Shown here: piece after piece, positions 5,432 to 6,200 of the stretch | Position numbering within the stretch: the stretch's first letter is position 1 | How the letters are laid out: each line of letters starts with the position of its first letter | NCBI GenBank assembly: GCA_031550915.1 | Contig: JAVBOF010000025.1 | Location: forward strand, 1 to 6,200 | Direction: 5' to 3' | From: JAVBOF01 sp031550915 | Lineage (GTDB): Bacteria; Bacillota; Clostridia; Christensenellales; MGBC116941 | Length of the DNA stretch: 6,200 bases | The notes under the pieces: generated by a model | Told to the model about the DNA's origin: nothing | The model's database searches: none | Seen by the model: the letters and a program-made list of their open reading frames with translations, nothing else | Translations under genes and position numbers: made by a program

Positions 5432-5947
5432 TTATTTTATTAGAAGCTTAGTATTCTGTAATTCCGCTTTCATGCAGTCGATAAGTTGTTTACTCGGGGT
5501 AAATACGATCATATGGCGTTCTCCCGATTTTACAAAAACAAGAATATATTTCTTTTCAAAATCATTTTTCGAAGAAAAGTTATGAAAATTTCTCGAGTCT
5601 ATCTCTAGACTTGCTTTTTTCTCTGGGTCAAATCCTTTGAACATAATAACATCCTTTAAAAGTATATCAAACAGGATTATTTCTTTCCCTCTATAGGCCT
5701 TTTCAAATATTACATTTTGGTCAATAAGGGAATAATAATATGCAATGATGCGCTTTCTGGTTATTGCAATAAATAAGAAGGCGATCAAAACAACGAGAAG
5801 CGCTTCAAAAGGTATTTTATAAGGCAATATTATGAAACCGGCGGCAATGCATGCAAATAGGATAACTGTCATGGCCAAAAGTGTTAGATAAAGCTTTAAT
5901 TTTGATGTCCGCTCATATGAGTTGACGGATTCCCTGTATATTATCAA
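5432..5947 (-). CDS. Unknown two-helix membrane protein, 171 aa, possible PH-like cytoplasmic domain
   Basis: No family recognised with certainty. A short basic N-terminus (R5, R13, K16, K18) leads into two hydrophobic segments at about 19-41 and 46-63, joined by a tight turn and followed by RKR (64-66). This predicts a membrane hairpin with both ends in the cytoplasm. The remaining 100 or so residues alternate beta-type stretches (78-83, 89-93, 133-139, 145-149) and end in VFTPSKQLIDCMKAEL, helical at the end. That layout resembles small bacterial PH-like domains following a membrane hairpin, which is an inference from pattern only. The start is TTG, with GGAG 8 nt upstream; the next Met is residue 26, inside the first helix. 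A strong promoter lies upstream and gin lies 86 bp downstream, so read-through from this gene could also supply gin mRNA. Confidence 0.82.
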   Translation of the reverse strand: MIIYRESVNSYERTSKLKLYLTLLAMTVILFACIAAGFIILPYKIPFEALLVVLIAFLFIAITRKRIIAYYYSLIDQNVIFEKAYRGKEIILFDILLKDVIMFKGFDPEKKASLEIDSRNFHNFSSKNDFEKKYILVFVKSGERHMIVFTPSKQLIDCMKAELQNTKLLIK

Positions 5948-5955
5948 ATAATCAG

Positions 5956-5959
5956 CTCC
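5956..5959 (-). promoter_or_regulatory. Ribosome binding site fixing a TTG start
   Basis: The minus strand reads GGAG, 8 nt before the TTG at 5947-5945. No ATG or GTG with a better site precedes the first membrane segment, so the TTG start is preferred. Confidence 0.6.
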
Positions 5960-5980
5960 ATGGATTTTAGATATGTTTGG

Positions 5981-6009
5981 ATACTAGCAAATGGTCACTA
6001 TATTGTCAA
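5981..6009 (-). promoter_or_regulatory. Strong sigma-A promoter downstream of the rRNA terminator
   Basis: On the minus strand a perfect TTGACA (6009-6004) is followed after exactly 17 bp by TAGTAT (5986-5981), which also has the TGn extension (TGC) in front. Transcription would begin near 5974, leaving a leader of about 27 nt to the TTG start of the 171-aa membrane protein. Confidence 0.87.
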
Positions 6010-6010
6010 A

Positions 6011-6050
6011 TAAAAAAGCAATAAGCCCTCAAGTATCATACAAGAGGGCT
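6011..6050 (-). terminator. Intrinsic terminator of the rRNA operon
   Basis: On the minus strand AGCCCTC (6050-6044) pairs with GAGGGCT (6030-6024), a 7-bp GC-rich stem, with a further GTA/TAC pairing inside the loop. It is followed by TATTGC and a run of six T (6017-6012). It lies 17 bp beyond the 5S rRNA and ends 1 bp before the next promoter. Confidence 0.88.
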
Positions 6051-6067
6051 CACCACTTTAAATAGGA

Positions 6068-6178
<111 letters not shown>

Positions 6179-6183
<5 letters not shown>

Positions 6184-6194
6184 AAAAATTCCGG
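6179..6194. repeat. Perfect hairpin at the 5' boundary of 5S rRNA
   Basis: CCGGAA and TTCCGG flank a four-base loop. In the minus-strand transcript the 3' arm of this hairpin includes the first bases of 5S helix I, so the precursor could fold either way. It may serve in processing of the spacer upstream of 5S; that role is inferred. Confidence 0.5.
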
Positions 6195-6200
6195 AGTATC

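Overview
The window reads as chromosome from a spore-forming, low-to-moderate GC Firmicute, most likely a Clostridium-type anaerobe. The main clues are a classic clostridial 2[4Fe-4S] ferredoxin, a Gin/CsfB-type anti-sigma-G protein, strong AGGAGG-type ribosome binding sites, sigma-A promoters and three TTG start codons. The species cannot be named from this sequence alone.

Most of the window is transcribed on the minus strand, so it is best read from right to left. It opens with a 5S rRNA (6183-6068), the tail of an rRNA operon, closed by an intrinsic terminator. A near-consensus sigma-A promoter lies directly against that terminator and drives a 171-aa two-helix membrane protein of unknown function. 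Next comes a 56-aa gin (csfB) gene preceded by a forespore-type (sigma-F-like) promoter candidate. A single plus-strand gene (4349-5170), a three-helix membrane protein I do not recognise, interrupts this order. Then follows a compact housekeeping run: Orn/Lys/Arg decarboxylase (YaaO/SpeA type), tmk, holB and ricT, with junctions of 11 nt, 3 nt and a 41-nt overlap. Last is a TTG-started ferredoxin with its own extended -10 promoter. A ribosome binding site in the first eight bases announces another minus-strand gene just outside the window.

The order 5S rRNA, csfB, yaaO, tmk, holB, yaaT parallels the Bacillus subtilis rrnA-csfB-xpaC-yaaN-yaaO-tmk-yaaQ-yaaR-holB-yaaT region. Here xpaC/yaaN are replaced by an inverted unknown gene, and yaaQ(darA)/yaaR are absent between tmk and holB. 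Together the genes serve dTTP supply (Tmk), clamp loading in replication (delta prime), RNA maturation and developmental control (RicT), sporulation timing (Gin), polyamine or amino-acid decarboxylation, and electron transfer (ferredoxin).

I found no mobile element, CRISPR array, tRNA, toxin-antitoxin pair or defence system. The unexplained parts are the two membrane proteins of unknown function (4349-5170 and 5432-5947) and some small regulatory details.
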